A stretch of DNA of 64,000 nucleotides from Cheilinus undulatus (lineage: Eukaryota > Chordata > Actinopteri > Labriformes > Labridae): NCBI RefSeq assembly GCF_018320785.1, contig NC_054868.1, positions 212,885 through 276,884 on the forward strand, written 5' to 3'. The notes beneath the pieces were generated by a model. That model was not told the origin of the DNA. It saw nothing but the letters and a program-made list of their open reading frames with translations, and did not search any database. Below, one piece after another: positions 29,001-38,600 of this stretch; the stretch's first letter is position 1, and every line of letters begins with the position of its first letter. Made by a program: the position numbers and the translations under genes.

Positions 29001-32000
29001 AAACAAGTCAGTAATTTTCAAAATCACCAACGTTGATGTTTTGAACAAGGTAATTTAGTAACGTTACTGTGTCAAGCAATGTTTGCTCGTCAAGAACGTA
29101 AGTGAAGCCAGCTAGTTTACTGTCTACATTCTTCCTTTTCAGAGGAAATTTCGTCGATTTTAAAAGCATTATCACAATAATAATGTTCCTACACATGCGC
29201 ATGGACTATGTGTCACGCTGGAATATATCTATATCTATATATGAATGTAAAAAAATGAAAATATTGGTAAGTAGTTACCAGAAATCACAGCTAAGCAGTT
29301 CATTTAAATGGCCCGCCAAGCTTTGTTTGGAACTATTTGGCTGCTACATGAACCACGTGACCCTCTAACTTCCAGACCTCTCAATGACGCAACTCTCTCT
29401 CTCAGTGGCTCTGGTCTCACCTGTCTAAAGTCTGTGATGATTAAAGCAGAGAGCTGTGGCTGTATTCAGGTTTACAGGGGCTAACGTCTCTATAACAGCA
29501 GGTCTACCTGCTGAAGCTGTGCTTAAACCGACGTCCCACCTGTCTAAGGCAGAGAGCTGTGGCTGAGAATGGTGGTCGAAGAAGCAGCTGTAAATACCGT
29601 CATCCTCTACTGACTGGTAGAAAATCACCTGCTGAGGCTAACTCAGAGATTTTCACAATAAAAGCACCCAGTTCATACGTGGTGTGGACTAAATATGGAC
29701 TTACTTTATGACTGCAACTTTACGGGACATGGACGGATCCTCTCTGACCTGCAGGGAAAAACACGTGACTGATTCAGGAGAGGATTCCACGCCACAGCGG
29801 CTTTCCTAGCCGTCTGAATCCTGAACAGGCGGTTTAAATGACGGACATGATGTGCAATTTTTTTCTGAACCTCCTGATTTGTGTTTTTGTAAATTGGATA
29901 TGAAATGTTGTATTAAAGGGAGTCAGAATTTTATGTCATTCTCATATTTAGGAAGAAAACTGTACAAAAAAGTAGGATTTTTGTCAACTATTCTAGAAAA
30001 ACTGCCACTTGGATGACTGCATGATAAGTAATTTATAACATCTCTGCAGCAAATAAAGTTTTAAAATGTGGATTTTGACACAAATATATAAATGTATCTT
30101 GATGTTGCTAGATCAGTATGTGTTTTATGTGTTTTTGTGGGTCATTTATTGTGCTTTTACTGTTATGTCAAACCCTGTAAAGCACTTGGGTCAACTGTTT
30201 TTAATGTTCCATTGATTGCCCCGCCCTTCTCTGCAGTACCATTTATTATTTTCTATGATTTTATTTATTTCTGTTGGTTTTGTGGTCGATGAGTGTATTT
30301 GACTTTTTACTGCCTCAGACAAATAAAACGGATTGAAATGAGGGCTTGAAATAAATAAATATTATAATAAATACAATTGTATAATATACATTCTATAATT
30401 TTCTTTCTTATCAATAAATATAAATAATAAAATTATATTAATAATAATAAAACGGATTGAAATGAGAGCTTGAAATAAAAATAAATATTATAATAAATAC
30501 AATTGTATAATATACATTCTATAATTTTATTAATATCAATAAATATAAATAATAAAATTATATTTATAATAATAAAACGGATTGAAATGAGCTTAAAATA
30601 AATAAATAAAATAATAAATAAATAATACATTAATATAATAAGAAAAACATTAGATGTATATATTTATATTCATATTAATTAATCTAAATATTAATAATAT
30701 CAGTGTAATAATAAATAAAACTGATTTAAATGAGAGCTTAAAAAAAATAAATAATTAACAAATAAATAATAAATATAAAATAATTCAAATTTTATGTAAT
30801 ATTTATTATATTTACCTGTTCACCAATGCATACGACTCCTAACATTCATATTTTTCTCCTGTCCCATTGTTGCTGTGTTTTTTGTTTTTGTTTGTTCTGT
30901 AAAGCGTCTCTGAGTTTTCCTAGAAAAACGCTATATAAGTCTGATGAATTATTATTATTATTGTTATTATTAATACATATAAATATTATATATAATAATA
31001 TTATTAATATATAATAATATATAAAACTAATTGAAATGAGAGCCTAAAATAAATAAATCAATAAAGAAATAATTAATAAAATAATAAAGAAATAATAAAT
31101 ATTATAATAAACTTTTATAATATGTATATATATTAATATTAATAAATATAATATTAATAATATAGTTATATTAATAATAATTAAAACTGATTGAAATGAG
31201 AGCTTAAAATGAATAAATAAAATAAAACGATAAATATAACAAATATTTTTTATTATTTATATATATTAATATTAATAAATATTAATATAAACATTTATAT
31301 TTATTTCTAATAATAACAAATGAAACTGACTGAAGTGAGAGCCTTTGGCGGCTGTCTTGTTTTTCCCGTTTTAACAGAAGTGATGAGACAGTCTGCCTTT
31401 AAACCAAAGAAGAAGAACCAAACTGTGTCTGTGTTATTTACCACAGAGCGAAACCGGATGGACTCGATGGCTCCTTTCTCCCTGAAGAGAGTCTGCAGAG
31501 TCTGAAAGAGACAAACACACCAAAATAAAGTTCTCCTTCTCTGCTGACCAGGAACACGCCTGCAGAAACCTCATCTCTAGAAACGACATCAACGTGAAGC
31601 AGTCCAGATCAACACACGCCAAGATCTGCAGCAGACGGAGAAATAAGAACTAAAGAACAGGAGCAGAGTTCCTCTCTACCTTCTTGGTGCAGCCAATGGG
31701 AAGGTTTCCCACAAACACCGTCCTCTTGCTCTTCATCGCCTCCTCCTGCTTCCTGGCTCTCACTTTCTGCCTCTTCATCACCATCTGCTCCACATCGATC
31801 TCCCCGCCCGGCTCCGGAGCTTTCCTCTTCTTACTCTTCCTCACTGACGTCTGCTGCTCTCGCTCGTCCTCGTCTGCGTTCTGTAGACCGCTCTCTCTGA
31901 AACACAGTATGAAAATGAGCGGGATGGAGAACTGGCTCCAGGATATGACAGAGAGGAAGCTCTGTGGCGTCCTGACCTGTGCTCCAGCGTCTCCTCTGCC

Positions 32001-34708
32001 TCTGATTTCTCCTTCTTCTTCTTCTTCTTCTTGTTCTGCTCCTGCTGACCTGGACGTTTCCCTTCTGGAGCTTCTTTCTGCTGCTCTTTTTCCTCTGAGC
32101 TCTTTCTGACAGGCTGCCACAAAACAACAAAACATTCTCACCAATCATCAAACAGTTATCCATCCGCCGCTGTAAATAGTCCCTAGTAAGGCCCCTTCAG
32201 CTGGTAGTGACAGATCTGTGCTGGAATAAAGCGTTGGGCTGTGTTTTCATGGATGCTCATTCACCTGAGGGGCAGCTGCGAACAGCACGGGTGCAGCTGG
32301 TGCAGCGCTGCTGAATAAAGCCGACAGCGACGATCCCGAGTCTGCAGGGTTCTTCTGGAACAAACTTCCCGAAACCTGGCCGACCACGTAGTCGGACGAC
32401 CGTTGATCTGCCGCCGCCGCTTCGCTGTGGACGGAGACGGTGAGGTTAAAACGATACAGCAAACTCAGACCTCCTAAAATACACTGACCAGAACGTTTCT
32501 CCACAGAACCACGGGCTCTTGACCTTTTTAGTCTCCTACACCACATGGACAAAAGTATTCGGCCACACCTGTTAATTGTTGAACTCAGGTGTTCCAGTCA
32601 GACCCACAGGTGTATAAATGGCACGGCAACAGCTGCATCACCAAGGCCAGCATCGACCCTGGACTGTGGAGTGACCAATCATCTTCTCTGTTTACAGTCA
32701 GATGGTGAGCCTGGGTGTGGAGGATGCTGGGAGAACGTTACCTGTCTGACTGAGGAGGGGTAATGGTCTGGTTTTCAGGGTCTGGTCCAGACCCCTTATC
32801 TCCAGTGAAGGACCATCTTAAAGGGGACATATTATGCAAAAAACACTTTTTCAGGCTTTTCTGGGAGGGTTGATGGTTCGAATCCCAGTCTAAACTTTGG
32901 AAAAAAGTTTTGGTAATTTCACGAGTGCTGCATCCGTTTCCTGAGAGGGGTGTGGTCAGGGGCGGAGTCAGACAGCTCATTAACATTTAAAGCCACAGAC
33001 ACAGAAACAGCTGGTTCTGATCAGGGCTGAAACAGAGGAGGGTTTTAGAGCTGCAGAGAGTTTTTACAGAAATAAGCTTCACAGGACCTCTGAGACGATA
33101 TAAACTGGTCTTAAAGGGGTAAAATCTGTGACCTTTAATGCCTCAGCTGACCAGGACATTCTGGACAATGCTGTGCCAATACAGTCCCTGCTGGTGGCTG
33201 AATACTTTTGTCCATATAGTGTACGTTTTATGACACCGAAATTCAGACTGGAACGTCTGTGTGAGAACATCTCAGCATCACAAATGTTAATCCCAATAAA
33301 ATCAGATAAACTCTGAGTCTCAGTCCTTCCAGGATGATAAAGAATATTTAACCATGTGGCGGTACGTGTATCTGAGTCCTGAATTAGACCAGCGCCACTC
33401 AACCAAACAGCCAAACTGATGAAAAATACATTTACAAGAGCCACAGTCTAAGAGGGGAAAAGCTGCAAAAACAGCTTGAGGAAGCAAAAACACCAAGTTA
33501 AAGGTGGCAAAAACGGTCAAAAAAGCTGTAAAAAGGTGGGAAAATGGGGAAAAGCTGGCATTTAATGGCAAAAGGCAGCTGGAGTGGGTGAAATATTGCA
33601 AAGAAGCAGGATAAAAGTGGCTAAAACTGACGAAAAACAGGCTACAAGGGAAAAATGTAGCAAAATGGTCAAAAAGTGGCTAAAAGAAGCAGAAAAATGG
33701 AGTAAAAGCAGCAGAAATGTATAAAAAGTGGCAAAAAAAAGGGGGGGGGGGCAAAATGGGCATGCAATGGAGAAAACTGGGTGAAAAGCTGCAAAAACAG
33801 CTTGAAGAAGCAACAACAATAATTATTAAAGGTGGCAAAAATGGTCAAAAAAGCAGCAAAACGGGGTTAAGAGCTGGAGAGAAAACGTGGAACAGGGTCA
33901 GAAGGTAGCAAAAAAATGGGGGAGTAGGGACAGAAATGAGTTGCAGGCGACAAAGAATGGTCGAAAATGGTCAAAACTGGTCAAAACTGGTTGAAAATGG
34001 TCAAAACTGGTCAAAACTGGTCGAAAATGGTCAAAACTGGTCAAAAATGGTCAAAACTGGTCAAAAATGGTCAAAAATGGTCAAAAATTGGCAAAAAATG
34101 GTCAAAAATGGTCAAAAATTGGCAAGAAATGGTCAAAAATGGTCAAAACTGGTCACAAATGGTCAAAACTGGTCAAAACTGGTTGAAAATGGTCAAAACT
34201 GGTCAAAAATGGTCAAAAATGGTCGAAAATGGTCAAAACTGGTCAAAAATGGTCAAAACTGGTCAAAAATGGTCAAAAATGGTCAAAAATGGTCAAAAAT
34301 TGGCAAAAAATGGTCAAAACTGGTCGAAAATGGTCAAAAATGGTCAAAAATGGTCAAAACTGGTCACAAATGGTCAAAACTGGTCAAAACTGGTCAAATA
34401 TGTGGCAAAAAATGGTCAAAAATGGTCAAAAATTGTCAAAACTGGTCAAAAATGGTCAAAAATGGGCAAAAAATGAGCGAAAAGTGACTAAAACAGGCAA
34501 AAGCAGTCGAGAGTGGCTACAGTCACTGCCACACTTTGAAAAGCCCTGACGTAGAGTGTGTGCTGCAGTTAAATGCTTCCCCGCCATGTCTAGCTGTAAA
34601 AGGATAATACATGTTGAAGTCCCGGTAAAGACCCGGCTCTGGTGCTGTTATATGGATGAATGTGAACCTGAGAGTGTAAACAAACCTCTGTTTAAGTTTC
34701 TTCTTCAT
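20059..34708 (-). CDS. rbm34: Rbm34, RNA-binding motif protein 34 (two RRMs)
   Basis: Coding exons in transcript order: 34708-34686, 32424-32265, 32113-31977, 31896-31680, 31501-31442, 29748-29705, 25875-25792, 25712-25649, 21905-21863, 21779-21661, 20421-20059. They total 1314 nt and 437 residues (human RBM34 430), every junction GT/AG and in phase. The N-terminal part has the conserved DYVVGQVSGSLFQ and a lysine-rich nuclear-localisation-like run (NKKKKKKKEKSE). RRM1 starts at TVFVGNLP (about residue 166) with RNP1-like NAYVVFK (225-231). RRM2 starts at RSVFVGNLSF (about 268) with canonical RNP1 KGFGYVLF (309-316). The C-terminal 90 residues are basic and low-complexity (RGPGRERGGGRGG) and end KKGQKKS. 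The family is nucleolar and linked to ribosome biogenesis; the exact role is not established. tbce is divergent upstream. Introns hold several transposons and arrays. Confidence 0.95.
20456..20872. repeat. 14-bp array just upstream of the last rbm34 exon
   Basis: About 30 copies of ATGAAATCAGAAAC or ATGAAATCAGAAAT in the last rbm34 intron. Read on the transcript strand each unit contains TTCTGAT within a T-rich context. The nearest unit lies about 35 nt from the 3' splice site of the last exon. Confidence 0.95.
20940..21579. mobile_element. hAT-like MITE with 8-bp target duplication
   Basis: The left end CAAAGTGTTGAAAAATACC is preceded by CTTTAGAC, and the right end GTTGAGTATCACTG is followed by CTTTAGAT. 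These 8-bp direct repeats are 7/8 identical and fit the NTNTAGAN preference. The interior is GGCAAAAATGG-rich as in the related copies at 13.2, 33.4 and 46.7 kb. No coding capacity. Lies in an rbm34 intron. Confidence 0.75.
22541..22640 (+). mobile_element. L2/CR1-like retroelement tail
   Basis: Contains TCTGTAAAGCGTCTTTGAGT, AGAAAAGCGCTACATGAGTC and a following ATTATT run, the usual 3' end of fish L2/CR1-type LINEs or SINEs using their tails. A nearly identical copy lies at 30860-30970. Confidence 0.6.
22913..25210. repeat. 32-bp minisatellite, about 71 copies
   Basis: The unit CTGGTCTGAATGGAGGACTA plus GACTGCAGGGTT is repeated about 71 times. Variation is very low: mainly GAGTT for GGGTT, two GGTGGACT units, one GCTGAG, and one unit near 24947 lacking a T. 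It forms most of the transposon at 22006-25605 and lies in an rbm34 intron. Confidence 0.97.
26677..26970. repeat. 84-bp tandem repeat, about 3.4 copies
   Basis: The unit starts CTGCTGAAGGTGTGCTTACA and contains GTGGCTGTATTCAGGTTCAC and GGGGCTAACGTCTATAACAG. Because 84 is a multiple of 3, an artificial frame stays open (28-residue repeat). A diverged remainder of the same unit continues at about 29451-29560, on the far side of the transposon that split the array. Confidence 0.9.
26971..29413. mobile_element. 2.4-kb DNA transposon with perfect 8-bp target duplication
   Basis: The left end is CAGAGCAGTTGAGAGAGTTA then CGTCA. The right end TGACGCAACTCTCTCTCTCA then GTGGCTCTG is the inverted match. 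The direct repeat GTCTCACC flanks both ends exactly (26963-26970 and 29414-29421). CAG termini plus an 8-bp duplication suggest hAT, though P-type elements also duplicate 8 bp. No transposase frame longer than about 90 codons remains, so it is non-autonomous. Lies in the rbm34 intron between 25875 and 29705. Confidence 0.8.
30340..31320. repeat. AT-rich degenerate tandem repeats with an L2-like tail
   Basis: Roughly 130-190 bp units beginning with a motif like AAACGGATTGAAATGAGAGC followed by long AATAAATA and ATTAT runs, repeated about six times with divergence. A fish L2/CR1-like tail lies at about 30860-30970. In an rbm34 intron. Confidence 0.7.
32537..33223. mobile_element. Tc1/mariner-like MITE, itself interrupted
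   Basis: Inverted repeats: left CACCACATGGACAAAAGTAT and right ATACTTTTGTCCATATAGTG, each bordered by TA as expected for Tc1/mariner target sites. The interior keeps decayed Tc1-type sequence (TGACCAGGACATTCTGGACA). Between about 32816 and 33135 a different repeat is inserted (AAAGGGGACATATTATGC at the left); a reversed relative of it occurs at about 36870-37080. Lies in rbm34 intron 1. Confidence 0.75.
33390..34548. mobile_element. hAT-like MITE with expanded 10-bp core
   Basis: Opens CAGCGCCACTCAACC and continues into the GAAAAATACATTTACAAGAG and AGCCACAGTC segment shared with the 13.2, 20.9 and 46.7 kb copies. The right end TTTGAAAAGCCCTG is degraded. Flanks AATTAGAC and ACGTAGAG are 5/8 alike and both fit the TAGA-centred target preference. 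Ends approximate. Lies in rbm34 intron 1. Confidence 0.55.
33957..34480. repeat. 10-bp array (TGGTCAAAAC), about 52 units
   Basis: TGGTCAAAAC/TGGTCAAAAA/TGGTCGAAAA units in nearly exact 10-bp register, with occasional 11-bp units (TTGGCAAAAAA). The array contains no stop codon in any plus-strand frame for several hundred bases. The long frames it creates (peptide NGQNWSKLVK repeated) are compositional and on the opposite strand to rbm34. Confidence 0.95.
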
Positions 34709-35610
34709 GGTTTCTTCTAGAAGATTCCGGAAGTCAGACTCCGTCCCTCCCTAATAACAAACCAAAACAAATGTCTGGTAAACGGCGGCGTTTATTTTAT
34801 TTTTCTATACTCTATTAACATGATCGATACAGCACAGACACGCGTTTTTAACAGCAGCACAGCTGTACTACTGTGGACTAAATCCTACGGGAACACGGTC
34901 ACAGCATCACAAAGGTTCCTCTTAATGTTTTCTCATACACATTAATTTAACGACATAACATCCGGTTAAGCCTACGCCATTAAAATAGCTCAGACATGGT
35001 CACCGTGGGTTTAAGTTAACTATAATTATAAATAATGTGTTTTAAGCATTATGTATATTACTGTAAAATATCTCTGACATGGAGGTCCTACATCTAAATG
35101 TGTCCGTTCCGGTGGTGTAAAGGTGTGTAGTGTTTTGGAGTGGACGCTAACGTTAGCTGAGCCCTGAACCAAGATTTAAAATCGACAGATTAGCGGTAAA
35201 TATGGACATTTATTTCATCACATATTATATTTATCTACTTGAACACACCCTATACATATTTAGAAAACAGCAGCTAAACGTCTGGAGTTTTAATTTTTCA
35301 TAATTAACTTCTATAAGAGGAGTTTAGTTTCCAGCCGGTGTACTGGTTTCTAGAGTTACCGTGTTATCTGAGGACTTTCAGCTGAATGCCTCCGTGATTA
35401 CTAGTTAGTTAGGAGAGATGTTTAAAAGGAAAAGGCCCCTTAGCTTTTCATTTTAGTTTAATTTATTATGATGTTGACGTGTTTAAAAAACCTCCATGAA
35501 GAACCACACAGGAGGATGTTCAACGACAGACACCAGTTAGCACGGAGGCTAATTTAACCGCTACACCGATGACTCTTCATGTCTACCGGTGTCTTCGGCA
35601 GGAGGCCCTG
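34709..35610. promoter_or_regulatory. divergent rbm34/tbce promoter interval
   Basis: Only 902 bp separate the two start codons, which point away from each other, so both promoters must lie here or very close. An ETS-type site CCGGAAGT lies at 34727-34734, in the rbm34 5' leader about 20 nt before its ATG. No transposon or array was seen in the interval, in contrast to both flanking genes. Shared regulation is an inference. Confidence 0.6.
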
Positions 35611-38600
35611 ATGGGAGTGGACCACACGGAGCCGGAGGTCCCGGCTGACACGGTGGGAAGGCGGGTGTCCTGCGACGGGGAGCGGGCCACGGTGCGGTAC
35701 GTGGGCTCGGTGCCTCCGACATCAGGTAAACACACCTGAGATTATCTCTGCTCCTCACATCAGGTAAACACACCTGAGATTATCTCTGCTCCTCACATCA
35801 GGTAAACACACCTGAGATTATCTCTGCTCCTCACATCAGGTAAACACACCTGAGATTATCTCTGCTCCTCACATCAGGTAAACACACCTGAGATTATCTC
35901 TGCTCCTCACATCAGGTAAACACACCTGAGATTATCTCTGCTCCTCACATCAGGTAAACACACCTGAGATTATCTCTGCTCCTGAGTTATCTTACTTTAT
36001 GATGATTATGCAGGTAAACACAGCAGCCATAAATCAACAGTTCTTCATTCTCATCATGAACTGTTTCGACAGGACTCTTCTGGTCTACAGCTGCAGACCT
36101 CTCTGGTCACATGTTTGACCTTTAGATTAGTTTTTGTTGTTCTCAGAGGTCCTTAAACATGCCTGTGAAGTTTGTAGCTGTAAAAACACTCCAGTATTGA
36201 TTTCTGTGTGTCACTGTTACACTGGTTATATTTTATATCAGGGTTATCCAAACAACGGCTCCTGGGCCAACGGTGGCCCTTTTTCCAAAGCATTTAGGGT
36301 AATTTCTATTTAATTAGTGAACATTTGATTCATTTACATAAACAGCACGCTCTTTTTTTCTAGTAAAATTAGTGGAAAGGTTAAAAAACTGAATTCCAAA
36401 AAACATTAAAATGGAAAAAAACAGATTTTGGCAAAAACAAAACAAAAAAAAAAAAACAGATTTCATAGGGCCCTACATCTGCTTTGCAAGTAATTCTGAG
36501 CCTCCGATTTCCCCTCGTCTGTTTTACCTTTTTGCCAGTATGGATGTGAAATGGTATTTATTATTAAATTTGACTTGTTGAAACGTGCAGAGACCCTGAC
36601 CTGTTCCAATGCTGCCACAGAACCACTGCATATAGCCACTCTGCTCAGCCCAGCCTACGGCCACAGCAAACAGCTCAGCAGCAAACACACTAATGTGGTC
36701 GGATGTCCTCCTCCTGCACCCAGAATTAACAGCAGGTACTGCACCTGTGAGGGGCTCCTTTGACCCGTCAGTAAGAACTTGGACCCAGTCCTTATATCTG
36801 TGATGATAAAATTGGAGACTAAATCTGTGTTTTTATTGCTTTGCTGAACTTGCAGTAGCTCAAAGTCTACTGTTGGCTTCAGCCACAGAGGTCTTTCAGG
36901 CCGTAGTGAAGTCTCTGGAAACTCTCACACACCTTCTTCTTCCTTCTCCCAACACGCCTGCAGCACACTCATCACCTCAGAGCCAGCTGTTTCTGTGGCT
37001 TTAAATGTTACTGAGCTGTCTGACTCCACCCCTGCCAGGAAATGGATGTGGCTCTCCTGATCCTCCTCTCAGCTGCATAAAGATATTTTTATATTAAGAT
37101 CCTGTTATTTTCAGATATTTATTTAGTTGTGTTGTTCTATTTTTTATATTGTGTTTAATTTTTTTAGATTTATTTTGGACTTTTCGCCTTCGTTCTGATT
37201 TTAACAGGACAGTTGACGGTGTAGGGAATCATGAGGAGAAAGTCAGGAATACTGGGAGTATGAACCACTATTACTGAGTCTAACAGGGATGGCTGTCTTA
37301 GATCTGGGTCTTCTGTCTGTGGTTTTACTGCAGTCCTGTGTATCCTGGTACCAGGACAGTCCCAGCAGACTGACTCAAGCTGATTCTAATGTCGTGATCT
37401 CAAACACTAACCACGTGTGTGATGTGGTCCAGGGCTGTGGCTCGGTGTGGAGTGGGATAACCCAGAGAGAGGGAAACACGACGGCAGCCATGATGGAGTC
37501 CAGTTCTTCACATGCAGGTAGATGTGAGTGAGATCCGGCTTCTTCTGCTCCGTGAACGCTAAAAAAGTCTGACCGAGTTTCTGACCAATGTTTCAGACAC
37601 CCTAAGGGAGGCTCCTTTGTGCGTCCAGGTAAGGTGAGCTTCGGCGTGGATTACCTGACGGCGGTGGAGCAGAAGTACGTCTACGACACGGAGAAGAACT
37701 ACATCGAGTGGGAGGGGTGGAGCTCGAAGCTCAGGTAGGACCGTGGTACCTCAGCGTGGTTTGATAATGACCGAGGACGCCGTGGATCATATTTTAATCA
37801 TCCTCATTTCAGAATAAAAGTCCTGGATGTGGGGAACAAGCGTTGAATATCTGACTCATGCGTGCTCTCAGACTCATGAGACTGAGATTATCAGTGGGTC
37901 GGTGCTGCAGATTAAACACTTCTATATTTCCTGTCTCCAGGGCTGAACCATTTGGGAAAATAATCGAATTGCGATTTTTTTCACCCAACATTGCGATTAC
38001 AATTTAACGTATGATTATTCTTCAGGTTCCTCATCTGATAAACCATTCTATGTTATCACACACAAAGCTATTCCCCCCAGAAATTTATATCCAGTCTCCC
38101 AAAATCTACGAATAAATGTTTCTAAAAAAATAACTAAGAATTATGAAAGTGCCAAATAAACTTCTGAAAAATTTACATTTCTCAAATTTTCATGAAATTA
38201 CTTAAAAGTCTCAAAGTTATTTCCCCCAGAAATTTGAATCAAACTCCCCAAAACTTACAAATAAAAATGTTCAAAATTTACCAGAAATTTTCTGAACAAA
38301 TTTCTGAAGAAATTCAAATCAGATTCCCCAAATTTTACAAATGTATAAAATTTTCAAGAAGATACTGTAATTTTCTAAGCAACCCCCCCACCCCAATTCA
38401 AATCAAATTCCTTAAAATGTCAAAATACATTTCTCACATTTCCACAAAAATATTTTCAAATTTCATGAGCAAATTTCCCCCCAAATTCAAATCGCTCAAA
38501 CAAAAATCTCTTACTGCCATTATTTTGTCCTGTGGTATGAATTTTGATGCAAGGAGTGATGATTTTATGGATTTTTTATTTTGAAGAAGACAAAAATATA

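Noticed and set aside
33936-34549. Long NGQNWSKLVK-type frames as a gene
   Set aside because: A 10-bp array with no stop in any phase explains all three; opposite strand to rbm34 and inside a MITE.
36551-36763. Extra tbce exon or unrelated gene in intron 1
   Set aside because: The frame has no similarity to TBCE, the neighbouring exons join in phase without it, and the surroundings are dispersed repeats.
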